Shown here: positions 1 through 7,303 of the stretch, piece after piece | Numbering within the stretch: position 1 is the first letter of the stretch | Layout: every line of letters begins with the position of its first letter | From: Chitinophaga sp. | GTDB lineage: Bacteria > Bacteroidota > Bacteroidia > Chitinophagales > Chitinophagaceae | Assembly: GCF_019236475.1 (NCBI RefSeq) | Contig: NZ_JAFAIX010000002.1 | Coordinates: 124,001-188,000 of the forward strand | Direction: 5' to 3' | DNA length: 64,000 bases | Made by a program: the position numbers and the translations under genes | Notes under the pieces: model-generated | Seen by the model: the letters and a program-made list of their open reading frames with translations, nothing else | Databases searched by the model: none | What the model was told of the DNA's origin: nothing

Positions 1-22
1 TTGGTGTCCATAACTTAAAACT

Positions 23-496
23 ATGGATTCCATCTATCACACTATTACATTAAGATTTCTAGCAGAGCCCTCAGATGTGAATTTCGGAGGAAAGGTACAC
101 GGGGGCTCTGTGATGAAATGGATAGACCAAGCAGGTTATACCTGTGCAGCTAATTGGAGTGGTCAATATGCGGTCACAGTATATGTGGGCGGCATTCGTT
201 TTTTTAAGCCCATCCTAATTGGCGACCTGGTGGAGATTACCGCGAACATTATATATACCGGTAATACTAGTATGCATATATCCGTAGACGTTTTCGCGGG
301 GAATCCGCGCCAACAGACGAAAACCAAGACCACGCACTGTGTAATGGTGTTTGCAGCGGTAGATGATCATGGAAAAACCATTCCTGTTCCGAAATGGGTT
401 CCTCGAACAGAAAGTGAAATCAACCTGGAAGCCTATGCTAAAAAGCTAATGGACTTAAGAAAAGACATCGATGAAGAGATGAAACCTTATTTATAA
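23..496 (+). CDS. Acyl-CoA thioesterase, hotdog fold
   Basis: The 157-residue protein has the length and pattern of single-domain hotdog acyl-CoA thioesterases (YciA/BFIT type), which hydrolyse acyl-CoA to free fatty acid and CoA in the cytoplasm. The family signature is visible: an HGG at residues 26-28 followed by MKWIDQAGY, where D35 would sit in the active-site helix, then the strand segment around YVGGIRFFKPI. The ATG at 23 is the only sensible start, but just 22 bases of upstream sequence are in the window, so promoter and partners cannot be judged. It converges on the ABC exporter and shares the terminator that follows. The family call is firm; the substrate chain length cannot be read from sequence. 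Confidence 0.88.
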   Translation: MDSIYHTITLRFLAEPSDVNFGGKVHGGSVMKWIDQAGYTCAANWSGQYAVTVYVGGIRFFKPILIGDLVEITANIIYTGNTSMHISVDVFAGNPRQQTKTKTTHCVMVFAAVDDHGKTIPVPKWVPRTESEINLEAYAKKLMDLRKDIDEEMKPYL

Positions 497-515
497 ATAA
501 GAAAGAAACCTGTAT

Positions 516-555
516 AAAAAAACGGATGGACGTCTGCGACGTCCATCCGTTTTTT
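516..555. terminator. Bidirectional intrinsic terminator
   Basis: A perfect 12-bp stem (CGGATGGACGTC, loop TGC, GACGTCCATCCG) is flanked by an A-tract on the left and a T-tract on the right. It can therefore terminate both the thioesterase on the plus strand and the ABC exporter on the minus strand. The same layout of A/T-flanked hairpin plus a second GC-rich palindrome recurs at 52051-52121. Confidence 0.85.
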
Positions 556-564
556 GTTTTTTTC

Positions 565-593
565 GTCGTCCCTGCCCGCTGGGCAGGGACGAC
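565..593. repeat. GC-rich palindrome, copy 1 of a paired-hairpin unit
   Basis: This is a perfect 13-bp inverted repeat (GTCGTCCCTGCCC, loop GCT, GGGCAGGGACGAC) followed by AGGCAGG. It lies directly after the terminator hairpin in a convergent intergenic gap. The core CCCTGCCC-N3-GGGCAGGG followed by CGACAGGCA or a close variant is repeated at 52103-52121 in the same position relative to another A/T-flanked hairpin. Confidence 0.75.
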
Positions 594-615
594 AGGCAGG
601 AGCTTTTTTTTAATA

Positions 616-2397
616 TTAACTGCTGAACTGCATCTCACTTAAGGTACGGTATAATCCACCTTCCATTTCTATCAATTCCCAGTGGGTACCTGATTCCACG
701 ATGCGTCCTTTATCCAGTACAATAATTTTATCCGCTTCTCTTACGGTTGCCAGTCGGTGGGCAATTACAATTGAAGTACGACCTTCCATCAGTTTGTCCA
801 GCGCATCTTGTACCAGTTTTTCAGACTCGGAGTCCAGTGCGGAAGTTGCCTCGTCCAAAATAAGTATACGTGGATTCTTCAGTACCGCTCTAGCGATGGC
901 CACACGCTGGCGTTGCCCACCGGAGAGTTGAATACCACGTTCGCCTACTACTGTATCTAGTCCGTTCGGGAAGCGTTGAATAAATTCCCAGGCATTGGCC
1001 TTGATAGCAGCAGCTTGCAGTTCCTCGTCAGAGGCGTCTGGTTTACCGTACGCAATATTTTCTCGGATAGTACCACCAAAGAGGAATACGTCTTGTGGCA
1101 CTACTGCCATCTGGCTACGCAGCTCTGATAACGGTATGCTGCTACCCGGACGGCCGTCGAAACAAATCTCACCCTTAACAGGATCGTAAAAACGAAGCAG
1201 TAATGACACGATGGTGGATTTACCAGCGCCGCTTGGTCCTACCAAGGCTACTTTCTGATCTGGCGAAACCTCAAAAGACACATCATTCATGATGGTCAGA
1301 TCCGGACGGGAAGGATAATGGAAAGATATATTGCGGAAGCTAATACTGCCATCCAGTTGGTTTTCTGCTGGGATGGAAGTAACAGGCGTCAGTTCTTCCA
1401 CTGGTTCGTCGAGGATTTCCAGCAGATGTTCCGTAGCGCCGATACTCTTTTGCAGATTGGTATATACTTCTGCTAATCCCGCTACGGAGCCTGCGATGAA
1501 TACAGAGTACAATAGGAAAGTCATGAGGTCTGCTGGAGGAATATTAAGGGAGACACCTCTCCACATTACAGCTACCAGCGCTCCAAAGATACCCAGGATG
1601 ATAAAAGAAGAAAAGGCCCCACGATACTTACCACCTTTGATACCGACACGTGCGGCCTCATTGGTGCGGGATTTATAACGGGCTATTTCAAAAAACTCGT
1701 TGGCAAAAGCCTTTACGTTGAGAATACCTGCCAGGGTTTCTTCTACTACTGTATTGGAAGAAGCCACGAGTTCTTGTACCTGCTTTGAAAACTTACGGAT
1801 GAATTTCCCGAATACCACTGCCAGCACCATCATTAGTGGAAGGATAGCCAACATAAAGACGGTTAATTTGGGAGCGGTTATCGCGAGAATGGTAATACCA
1901 CCTATAATCATGATCATCTGCCGGATGAATTCAGCTAAGGTAGTGGTGAACGTTTCCTGTAGGGAGGAAATATCCGCTGAAATGCGGCTACTCAGTTCGC
2001 CTACTCTCCTTTCCAGGAAAAACTTCATTGGCAGTTTGATGAGGTGGCTGTAGACAGTCTGCCTCAATGTGGCCAGGGTTTTCTCCGTAACATTCACAAA
2101 AAGTAGAATACGGAAGAAAGAAAAAACAGATTGTCCGACCAATAAAGCCACTAAAAGAACAGCAGAATGGTTCATTCCATGGAAGAGTACACCTCTATTC
2201 TCTGGTTTGATAAGGTTGCCGAGTAATTTAGGGAATGCCAGGCCGGCCAGGCTAGAAACAAGAAGAAACATTAGGCCCAGGGCGAATTGTGGCCAATAAG
2301 GTTTAACATAACGGAACAAACGTAATGATTTCTTCAGGGATGCTAATTTGAGGGCAGGTGGCTGCTGCACCGGGGTGTTATTCGTGTCGTTTTGCAT
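616..2397 (-). CDS. ABC exporter, fused permease and ATPase (MsbA/BmrA type)
   Basis: The 593-residue half-transporter has six predicted membrane helices in about residues 30-320 and a nucleotide-binding domain in about 345-590, so it should work as an inner-membrane homodimer. The ATPase motifs are complete: Walker A GPSGAGKST at about 387-395, signature LSGGQRQR starting near 491, Walker B ILILDEATSALD near 510-518 and the switch histidine in IVIAHRL. Family members export lipid A core, other lipids or drugs; MsbA-type lipid transport is plausible but substrate cannot be told from sequence. The N-terminal 25 residues are a short cytoplasmic lead. A TATCTTTG box 46 bases upstream probably drives it, and it ends at the shared terminator. 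Confidence 0.92.
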   Translation of the reverse strand: MQNDTNNTPVQQPPALKLASLKKSLRLFRYVKPYWPQFALGLMFLLVSSLAGLAFPKLLGNLIKPENRGVLFHGMNHSAVLLVALLVGQSVFSFFRILLFVNVTEKTLATLRQTVYSHLIKLPMKFFLERRVGELSSRISADISSLQETFTTTLAEFIRQMIMIIGGITILAITAPKLTVFMLAILPLMMVLAVVFGKFIRKFSKQVQELVASSNTVVEETLAGILNVKAFANEFFEIARYKSRTNEAARVGIKGGKYRGAFSSFIILGIFGALVAVMWRGVSLNIPPADLMTFLLYSVFIAGSVAGLAEVYTNLQKSIGATEHLLEILDEPVEELTPVTSIPAENQLDGSISFRNISFHYPSRPDLTIMNDVSFEVSPDQKVALVGPSGAGKSTIVSLLLRFYDPVKGEICFDGRPGSSIPLSELRSQMAVVPQDVFLFGGTIRENIAYGKPDASDEELQAAAIKANAWEFIQRFPNGLDTVVGERGIQLSGGQRQRVAIARAVLKNPRILILDEATSALDSESEKLVQDALDKLMEGRTSIVIAHRLATVREADKIIVLDKGRIVESGTHWELIEMEGGLYRTLSEMQFSS

Positions 2398-2442
2398 GTA
2401 TCTGTGCTATTGGTTTCACATAAGTGGAAGACGATTACGAAG

Positions 2443-2450
2443 CAAAGATA
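2443..2450 (-). promoter_or_regulatory. Bacteroidota -7 box upstream of the ABC exporter
   Basis: Read on the minus strand the sequence is TATCTTTG, an exact match to the TAnnTTTG -7 consensus, 46 bases before the exporter start codon. No convincing -33 TTG is seen at the usual spacing. Confidence 0.5.
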
Positions 2451-2481
2451 TTGCATTCAAACGACCAAATATTTCATATGC

Positions 2482-2761
2482 TTAATTTCCACTGATTGTA
2501 CACGAGTAAACTAACAGGCTCATAATTGCAGCGAGGCTGACTGCCATAAACAACTTATATAGGAATAATTTCATATAATAGATTTTATTGCTAATGGTTA
2601 TTTCAAAATGTGTTCCATATATAACGAACAGTGGCCCAAAATGTTTAATAGGTAGAAAAAAAATTATGAGTGGTGCATATGGGAAGATATTTGGTGCAAA
2701 GCTTTACTTGGGCTACAGCGGGAATAGCGAAAAATAATATTCCGAATAAGAGGGACTTCAT
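2482..2761 (-). pseudogene. Possible frameshifted small membrane or secreted protein
   Basis: The 434-base gap between the exporter and the MgtC-like gene is not obviously empty. On the minus strand an ATG at 2761 opens MKSLLFGILFFAIPAVAQ, a good signal peptide, but this frame stops after 37 residues. Near 2700 a second frame takes over without a stop and runs to a TAA at 2482-2484. It encodes hydrophobic stretches (for example PYAPLIIFFLPI and MAVSLAAIMSLLVYSC). Joining the two frames needs one single-base shift around the AAAGCTTT run. The sequence is AT-rich, so chance is possible. The last part also contains an intact 29-30 residue mini-ORF, MKLFLYKLF onward. This is low-confidence and no family is recognised. 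Confidence 0.25.
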
Positions 2762-2807
2762 ATCATGTGTCTGCTAAAATAAAACTAAATTAGAAGCTAT
2801 TCAACCC

Positions 2808-2815
2808 TAAATTTG
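2808..2815 (+). promoter_or_regulatory. Bacteroidota -7 box of the MgtC-like gene
   Basis: TAAATTTG matches TAnnTTTG exactly and ends 16 bases before the ATG at 2832. This implies a very short leader and supports that start. The DUF763 and endonuclease V genes behind it would be co-transcribed. Confidence 0.6.
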
Positions 2816-2831
2816 TAACAGACCATAACGC

Positions 2832-3497
2832 ATGAAACAAATCGTAGAAATTATCCGGGAAGATCAGATCCTAAAAGTGCTATTATCATTGGTAATGGGC
2901 GCCATAATAGGCTTGGAAAGAGAGTTCAAACGTAAGGCAGCAGGTATGCGCACCATGACCCTCATTTGTATGAGTGCTACCGTCTTCACCATTCTCTCAG
3001 CAGAATTGGGAAATCCTGGTAGTCCAGACCGTGTGGCTTCCAACATTCTTACTGGTGTTGGTTTCATTGGTGCAGGGGTAATTTTCAAAGGGGAATTTGC
3101 AATAGATGGCATTACTACGGCAGCCAGTATCTGGATCGCCACAGCCATGGGTATGGCTATCGGTATGAGTCAGTACTGGTTGGCAACCTTCGCCCTTTGC
3201 GGTGCTATAGTAGTGCTCTTGATGATGAAATATATCGAGGAATACATCGCCAATATAAATGACAAACGACTTTATACCATTTATTTTTACGAAGATAAAA
3301 TCCCCTACACTGAGATAGAACACCAGTTGGTAGATTTGAAACTGAAATATGAACGCTTGTTAATTGTAAGAAAAGAGCTGATGATGGAAGTTAGTTTCGT
3401 TGTGCGTGGACGCAAAGAGAAAATGGATAAATTGGATAACTACCTTTTTAAAAATAGCAACATCTGGCAATACCAGGTACAAAATAATCCTTTGTAA
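2832..3497 (+). CDS. MgtC/SapB family inner-membrane protein
   Basis: The 221-residue protein has the MgtC/SapB N-terminal module in about residues 1-135. The hallmarks are GAIIGLEREFKRKAAGMRT, where the conserved acidic and basic residues sit after the first helix, and GVGFIGAGVIF in the third. Four to five membrane helices are predicted, followed by a soluble C-terminal domain of about 80 residues rich in charged residues. Enterobacterial MgtC inhibits the F1Fo ATPase and helps growth at low magnesium; most environmental homologues have no assigned role, so function here is open. It stops two bases before the DUF763 start, which indicates one operon. The start is supported by the -7 box at 2808. 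Confidence 0.88.
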   Translation: MKQIVEIIREDQILKVLLSLVMGAIIGLEREFKRKAAGMRTMTLICMSATVFTILSAELGNPGSPDRVASNILTGVGFIGAGVIFKGEFAIDGITTAASIWIATAMGMAIGMSQYWLATFALCGAIVVLLMMKYIEEYIANINDKRLYTIYFYEDKIPYTEIEHQLVDLKLKYERLLIVRKELMMEVSFVVRGRKEKMDKLDNYLFKNSNIWQYQVQNNPL

Positions 3498-3498
3498 T

Positions 3499-4698
3499 AT
3501 GCCATCGCATGCTGATTTGCCTTTACATTATGGGCATGTGCCACAATGGTTGGCTAGGCGCATGAGCCTTTTGGGCGGCGCCATCACAGAAGCCATCATA
3601 ATGGACTACGGCCAGGGGGAATTCCTGCGCCGTATGAGCGATCCCTGCTGGTTTCAAGCATTGGGATGTGTGTTAGGGATGGACTGGCACTCCAGCGGTA
3701 TTACCACCAGTGTTATGGGGGCACTCAAAAAAGCCATCAATCCCCGTTCTGCGGAACTGGGTATTTATATCTGCGGTGGGAAAGGTAAACACAGTAAAGA
3801 AACACCCAACGAACTACGTATCATTGCAGATAAAACTGGGCTCCCCGGAGATCAGTTGATTTATAGCAGCAAGATGACGGCAAAAGTGGATAACACCGCC
3901 ATCCAAGACGGTTTCCAACTTTACCTCCATAGCTTCATTCTCTCCGCTACGGGTGAATGGGCAGTGGTGCAACAAGGGATGAATGATGCCAGCAGTATGG
4001 CGCGTAGATATCACTGGCATTCCACCGCATTCCAATCGTATACCGCCGCACCACACTCCTTCATCTACGGCAAAAACCAAGGCCAGATTCTCAACCTTAC
4101 AGATCTTCATGCGGATACCACGAAACAAGGTATCATGAACTTACTGAAGGAGAAACCAGCGCATCTATTGCCTGAAATCCGAAATCTGATAATGCCCTCT
4201 CATCATGAAGTAAGGGCGGAAAATGTAAATCTGAAACGCCTGGGAAGCGTGCTGGCATTAGCCTATGACACACGCCCGCAGGACTTCGAATCCCTCTTGA
4301 TGCTGGAAGGCGTAGGCCCACGTACTTTACAATCCTTGACTTTAGTGAGTGAAGTCATTCATGGTACACCTTCTCGCTTTGAAGATCCTGCCAGGTTTTC
4401 ATTTGCACATGGCGGCAAAGACGGTCATCCGTTTCCAGTACCGCTCAAAATTTATGATGAAACCATTTCTACTTTAAAGGATGCCCTGTACAAAGCAAAA
4501 ATAGGCGCTTCCGATAAGAAGGATGCTATCAATAAATTATCCGCCATGTCTGCGGAGATTGAAAAGAATTTTGTACCCAACACCAATTTTGATAAATTGA
4601 TTGAAGAAGAAAGACGAAATTCCTGGCGCCACAGCGGCAGAACCGTCTTCGGGAAAGCCGCAGCCCCAGTTGCCGGAGACCAGCTCTCTCTGTTTTAA
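3499..4698 (+). CDS. DUF763 family protein with helix-hairpin-helix segment
   Basis: The 399-residue protein begins at the ATG at 3499, one base after the MgtC-like stop; the frame stays open further upstream but only inside that gene. Conserved DUF763 blocks are clear: ADLPLHYGHVPQWLARRM at the N-terminus, then GMDWHSSGITT, GGKGKHSKETP and FAHGGKDGHPFPVP. Near residues 265-285 the run LLMLEGVGPRTLQSL looks like the DNA-binding helix-hairpin-helix of repair enzymes. The many conserved His, Asp and Lys residues suggest an enzyme, and the family has been suspected of acting on nucleic acid, but I know of no established activity. Its downstream neighbour is endonuclease V, 15 bases away, which fits a DNA-repair context. 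The family call is firm; function is inferred. Confidence 0.85.
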   Translation: MPSHADLPLHYGHVPQWLARRMSLLGGAITEAIIMDYGQGEFLRRMSDPCWFQALGCVLGMDWHSSGITTSVMGALKKAINPRSAELGIYICGGKGKHSKETPNELRIIADKTGLPGDQLIYSSKMTAKVDNTAIQDGFQLYLHSFILSATGEWAVVQQGMNDASSMARRYHWHSTAFQSYTAAPHSFIYGKNQGQILNLTDLHADTTKQGIMNLLKEKPAHLLPEIRNLIMPSHHEVRAENVNLKRLGSVLALAYDTRPQDFESLLMLEGVGPRTLQSLTLVSEVIHGTPSRFEDPARFSFAHGGKDGHPFPVPLKIYDETISTLKDALYKAKIGASDKKDAINKLSAMSAEIEKNFVPNTNFDKLIEEERRNSWRHSGRTVFGKAAAPVAGDQLSLF

Positions 4699-4713
4699 CC
4701 ATAATATATTCCA

Positions 4714-5418
4714 GTGTTCAGAAAGATAGACTACAATTCGTTGAGTGTTCCGCAAGCTACCGTGCTGCAAAAAGAACTGAAGGAAGACGTGATTATACAG
4801 CCTTACACGGGCCCTATCAAATACATTGCAGGTACAGATATTTCTTTTGACAAGTTCAGTACGCATGTATTTGCAGGCATAGTGCTACTCTCCTTTCCAG
4901 ATTTACAGCTAGTGGCCTACAGTCTTGTTAAGAAAGAAGTGCATTTCCCATATGTGCCTGGCTACCTGGCTTTCAGGGAAGTACCCGCGCTACTGGATGC
5001 ATGGGAACAGTTGAAAATCATTCCAGATGTAATTGTAGTAGATGGCCATGGGATTGCGCATCCCCGCAGAATGGGCATTGCAGCGCATTTTGGTGTGCAG
5101 GTGGAAAAACCGGCGCTAGGATGTGCCAAAAAGAAATTATTCGGCGTCTATGAGGAACCTGCCAATGAGGCTGGCAGCTTTACTTTACTAAATGACAAAC
5201 AAGGTGCTCCTTTGGGCAGTGTACTACGTACTAAAACCAATGTGAAGCCCGTATTCGTGTCGCCAGGACACCTGATGGATATTACAGACTCTCGGGAACT
5301 CATTCAAAAATGCGTTACCAAATACCGCCTGCCAGAACCTACGCGCCTGGCGCATAATATGGTGAACCAATTTCGTTTAGGCACGCTGCAGGAAGGTTAT
5401 AGCGAGATGCGGAAGTAG
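4714..5418 (+). CDS. nfi: Endonuclease V (deoxyinosine 3' endonuclease)
   Basis: This 234-residue enzyme cleaves the second phosphodiester bond 3' to deoxyinosine, starting repair of deaminated adenine. The catalytic set is in place: D42 in GTDISF, E89 in GYLAFREVP, D110 in VVDGHGIAHPRRMG, with H116 and a later PGH. These positions match those of studied bacterial enzymes almost exactly. The start is a GTG at 4714, 15 bases after the DUF763 stop; no better ATG lies nearby. It appears to be the last gene of the MgtC / DUF763 / nfi row. The repeat-rich convergent gap at 5421-5508 follows directly. Confidence 0.93.
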   Translation: MFRKIDYNSLSVPQATVLQKELKEDVIIQPYTGPIKYIAGTDISFDKFSTHVFAGIVLLSFPDLQLVAYSLVKKEVHFPYVPGYLAFREVPALLDAWEQLKIIPDVIVVDGHGIAHPRRMGIAAHFGVQVEKPALGCAKKKLFGVYEEPANEAGSFTLLNDKQGAPLGSVLRTKTNVKPVFVSPGHLMDITDSRELIQKCVTKYRLPEPTRLAHNMVNQFRLGTLQEGYSEMRK

Positions 5419-5420
5419 TT

Positions 5421-5508
5421 CACGCAAAGACACAAAGAAAGGTAATAGACGCAAAGCATCTGAATTAACAGTATTCAATTGCATGCTTTGTTGCTTTGCG
5501 CCTTTGCG
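5421..5508. repeat. Nested inverted repeat built from CGCAAAG / CTTTGCG units
   Basis: Left units CACGCAAAGACACAAAG (from 5421) and CGCAAAGCAT (5450-5459) face right units ATGCTTTG (5483-5490) and CTTTGCGCCTTTGCG (5494-5508). The outer and inner pairs are nested, so the whole 88 bases can fold as one long imperfect hairpin. It fills the convergent gap between endonuclease V and the secreted protein. The CTTTGCGCCTTTG core recurs at 7256-7268 and, with one change, at 24027-24041. Confidence 0.65.
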
Positions 5509-5518
5509 AATAATATCA

Positions 5519-7141
5519 TTAAAACTGTATCCAGGCTATAGCCGCCTTCTTTACGGTTCCTATCCTGGAGAGCATAACAGTGGCGTATACACGGGATTTA
5601 TCATTATAATCCGATGCACCCAGCATACAGGCATAGCGCTTGGAAACCTCCGGCTGTCCAAACAAATACAATCTCTCTATCTTCTTATTGTAATAGCGAT
5701 AACAAACGAAGTTGGCATCATCCGCAAACTTCAATGGCTTCTTTGTTTTGTCGCCACCGCCTGTGTCAAGGTATTGGAGGTAGTCATTAAAGAGCATAAA
5801 CGTTAGATCCGGGAAATTTACAAAGTCGTATGATACATAGGTATTCAAGTTCAGTGCCGCGATTTTGTTACGGAAACTCCATTCGCTTTTACTCCTCCGA
5901 TGCTGGAAGAAAGGTTGACAGGTACCAGTAATTACCTGGTATTTGCCGAGAGACCATGTAGCATCTTCTTTGCCGAGGGTATCCAGTTCTGCTACGCCTG
6001 CATCTCCCATATTGGTGTGCAAGTTCATGATCTGGTTATTCCCTTGCTTGAAGTAACTTAGATTCTCTAACATGATGGTACTGCTGCCGTCATTATTAAT
6101 GATCCAGTTTTGAGGAATACCGTCGTACTTATCTTTGTAGTTCAAGTTCATTTCGACGTTCCGACTAAGCTCTGGATAACTGAGTACAGGGTGCTTGCGG
6201 AGCTTTCCGTCTTCCGTAAAAATATTCATTAACGTTCCACTGTTACTACTTTTGCGTTCTGAGGGTACATGCAATAATAGTCTTATCTCACGGAACGCGG
6301 GCACCACTTTTACTAATCCGCTCACCTGGTTATAATTGAAAGTATACGGAATGACATTGTGCGCAAAGGCAGTGGAATCACGTCCGAGGATACTGAAGAC
6401 TACTTTTGACTGAGCATCTCCATTTTTACGGCGATTATTAAACCCTGTGGTAGCCATGTACACTTTTTTCTCGCCATCTACTGCCATGTGGATATAACTG
6501 AAGTAGCTGAAAGTGGCATCCTGCATATAGAAATAACCCGTGTTAATCAGTTGATGATCTGGCGAGAAATGATACACAAATATCCGACGCTGTTCATTTT
6601 CTCCTGGTTGTATTTCCGTTCCGGAAAATAAGGCTACTGCATAATAATCGCTGCGCTGGTCCTTTTCTACAAAACAATCATGCGAGGCTTCATTATACTG
6701 CGCAAACATGGTTTTATTTCGCACAGATGGCAGCTCTCCCAGTTTGTCTTCTTTAATCAACCTTCCGGTATTTTCATCCAACACCAATCGAAACACCACC
6801 GGTATATCCTTCACCAACTGTTGCAGGAAGATCACTGGTTGCCCATTGATCTGGTAGATAGCATCTATTTCCGTATTCTCCAGATCACTACTATTCCATA
6901 ATTGCGTATGGACTGTATCCATGACCGTCTGTAACCGTTTCCGGTCGTACATCCTTACTTCCAAACCGGCATCACGAGAAAAGTGGAGATAGCAGGTATT
7001 CCCATTCTTCAATTGTAATAGTTTATCCCAACCATCCCCCGGTTGCTCAAACTCATTGCTCAATGCTACAGTAGGATTCTGACCATTCACGGCCAAGGCA
7101 TAACACAGGATAAGGGCCAGCAAGCTGCTGATATATTTCAT
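5519..7141 (-). CDS. Secreted protein of unknown function, 540 residues
   Basis: I do not recognise the family. The start is placed at the ATG at 7141, which gives a clean signal peptide (MKYISSLLALILCYALAVNGQ without the last residue, cleavage after NGQ expected). The longer upstream frame would run through the AT-rich promoter region. The mature chain of about 520 residues has regularly spaced short blocks rich in aromatic and charged residues, like the blades of a beta-propeller, but no repeat is exact enough to count blades. It has no lipobox and no membrane helix after the signal, so a periplasmic or exported protein is likely. A TATATTTG box ends 22 bases before the start, so it is probably transcribed alone. 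Confidence 0.7.
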   Translation of the reverse strand: MKYISSLLALILCYALAVNGQNPTVALSNEFEQPGDGWDKLLQLKNGNTCYLHFSRDAGLEVRMYDRKRLQTVMDTVHTQLWNSSDLENTEIDAIYQINGQPVIFLQQLVKDIPVVFRLVLDENTGRLIKEDKLGELPSVRNKTMFAQYNEASHDCFVEKDQRSDYYAVALFSGTEIQPGENEQRRIFVYHFSPDHQLINTGYFYMQDATFSYFSYIHMAVDGEKKVYMATTGFNNRRKNGDAQSKVVFSILGRDSTAFAHNVIPYTFNYNQVSGLVKVVPAFREIRLLLHVPSERKSSNSGTLMNIFTEDGKLRKHPVLSYPELSRNVEMNLNYKDKYDGIPQNWIINNDGSSTIMLENLSYFKQGNNQIMNLHTNMGDAGVAELDTLGKEDATWSLGKYQVITGTCQPFFQHRRSKSEWSFRNKIAALNLNTYVSYDFVNFPDLTFMLFNDYLQYLDTGGGDKTKKPLKFADDANFVCYRYYNKKIERLYLFGQPEVSKRYACMLGASDYNDKSRVYATVMLSRIGTVKKAAIAWIQF

Positions 7142-7162
7142 CTTTTTATAGATTATTATTTT

Positions 7163-7170
7163 CAAATATA
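7163..7170 (-). promoter_or_regulatory. Bacteroidota -7 box of the secreted-protein gene
   Basis: On the minus strand this reads TATATTTG, an exact TAnnTTTG, ending 22 bases before the ATG at 7141. It argues for that ATG over the longer upstream reading frame, which would begin before the promoter. Confidence 0.6.
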
Positions 7171-7222
7171 TAAAAAATAATAACCTGATAATATTTTTGC
7201 ATCCAAAGGTGCCATGGAAGCA

Positions 7223-7295
7223 AAAGGCGCAAAGAAATTTGACGCTATCAAATTTCTTTGCGCCTTTGTATTTCAAAACTTTGCATCTCTGCGTG
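7223..7295. repeat. Perfect 20-bp hairpin plus degenerate CTTTGCG copy
   Basis: The arm AAAGGCGCAAAGAAATTTGA (7223-7242) pairs perfectly with 7248-7267 across a 5-base loop. The right arm contains CTTTGCGCCTTTG, the same core as the repeats near 5494 and 24027. A weaker copy, CTTTGCATCTCTGCGTG, follows at 7279-7295. It lies between the end of the P-type ATPase gene and the promoter of the secreted-protein gene, and could end the efflux operon transcript, although the minus strand has no long T-run after the stem. Confidence 0.65.
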
Positions 7296-7303
7296 CAACC
7301 AGC

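Noticed and set aside
7142..7276. Upstream extension of the 540-residue secreted protein
   Set aside because: It would pass through a promoter box and the 20-bp hairpin repeat, and would hide a proper signal peptide.
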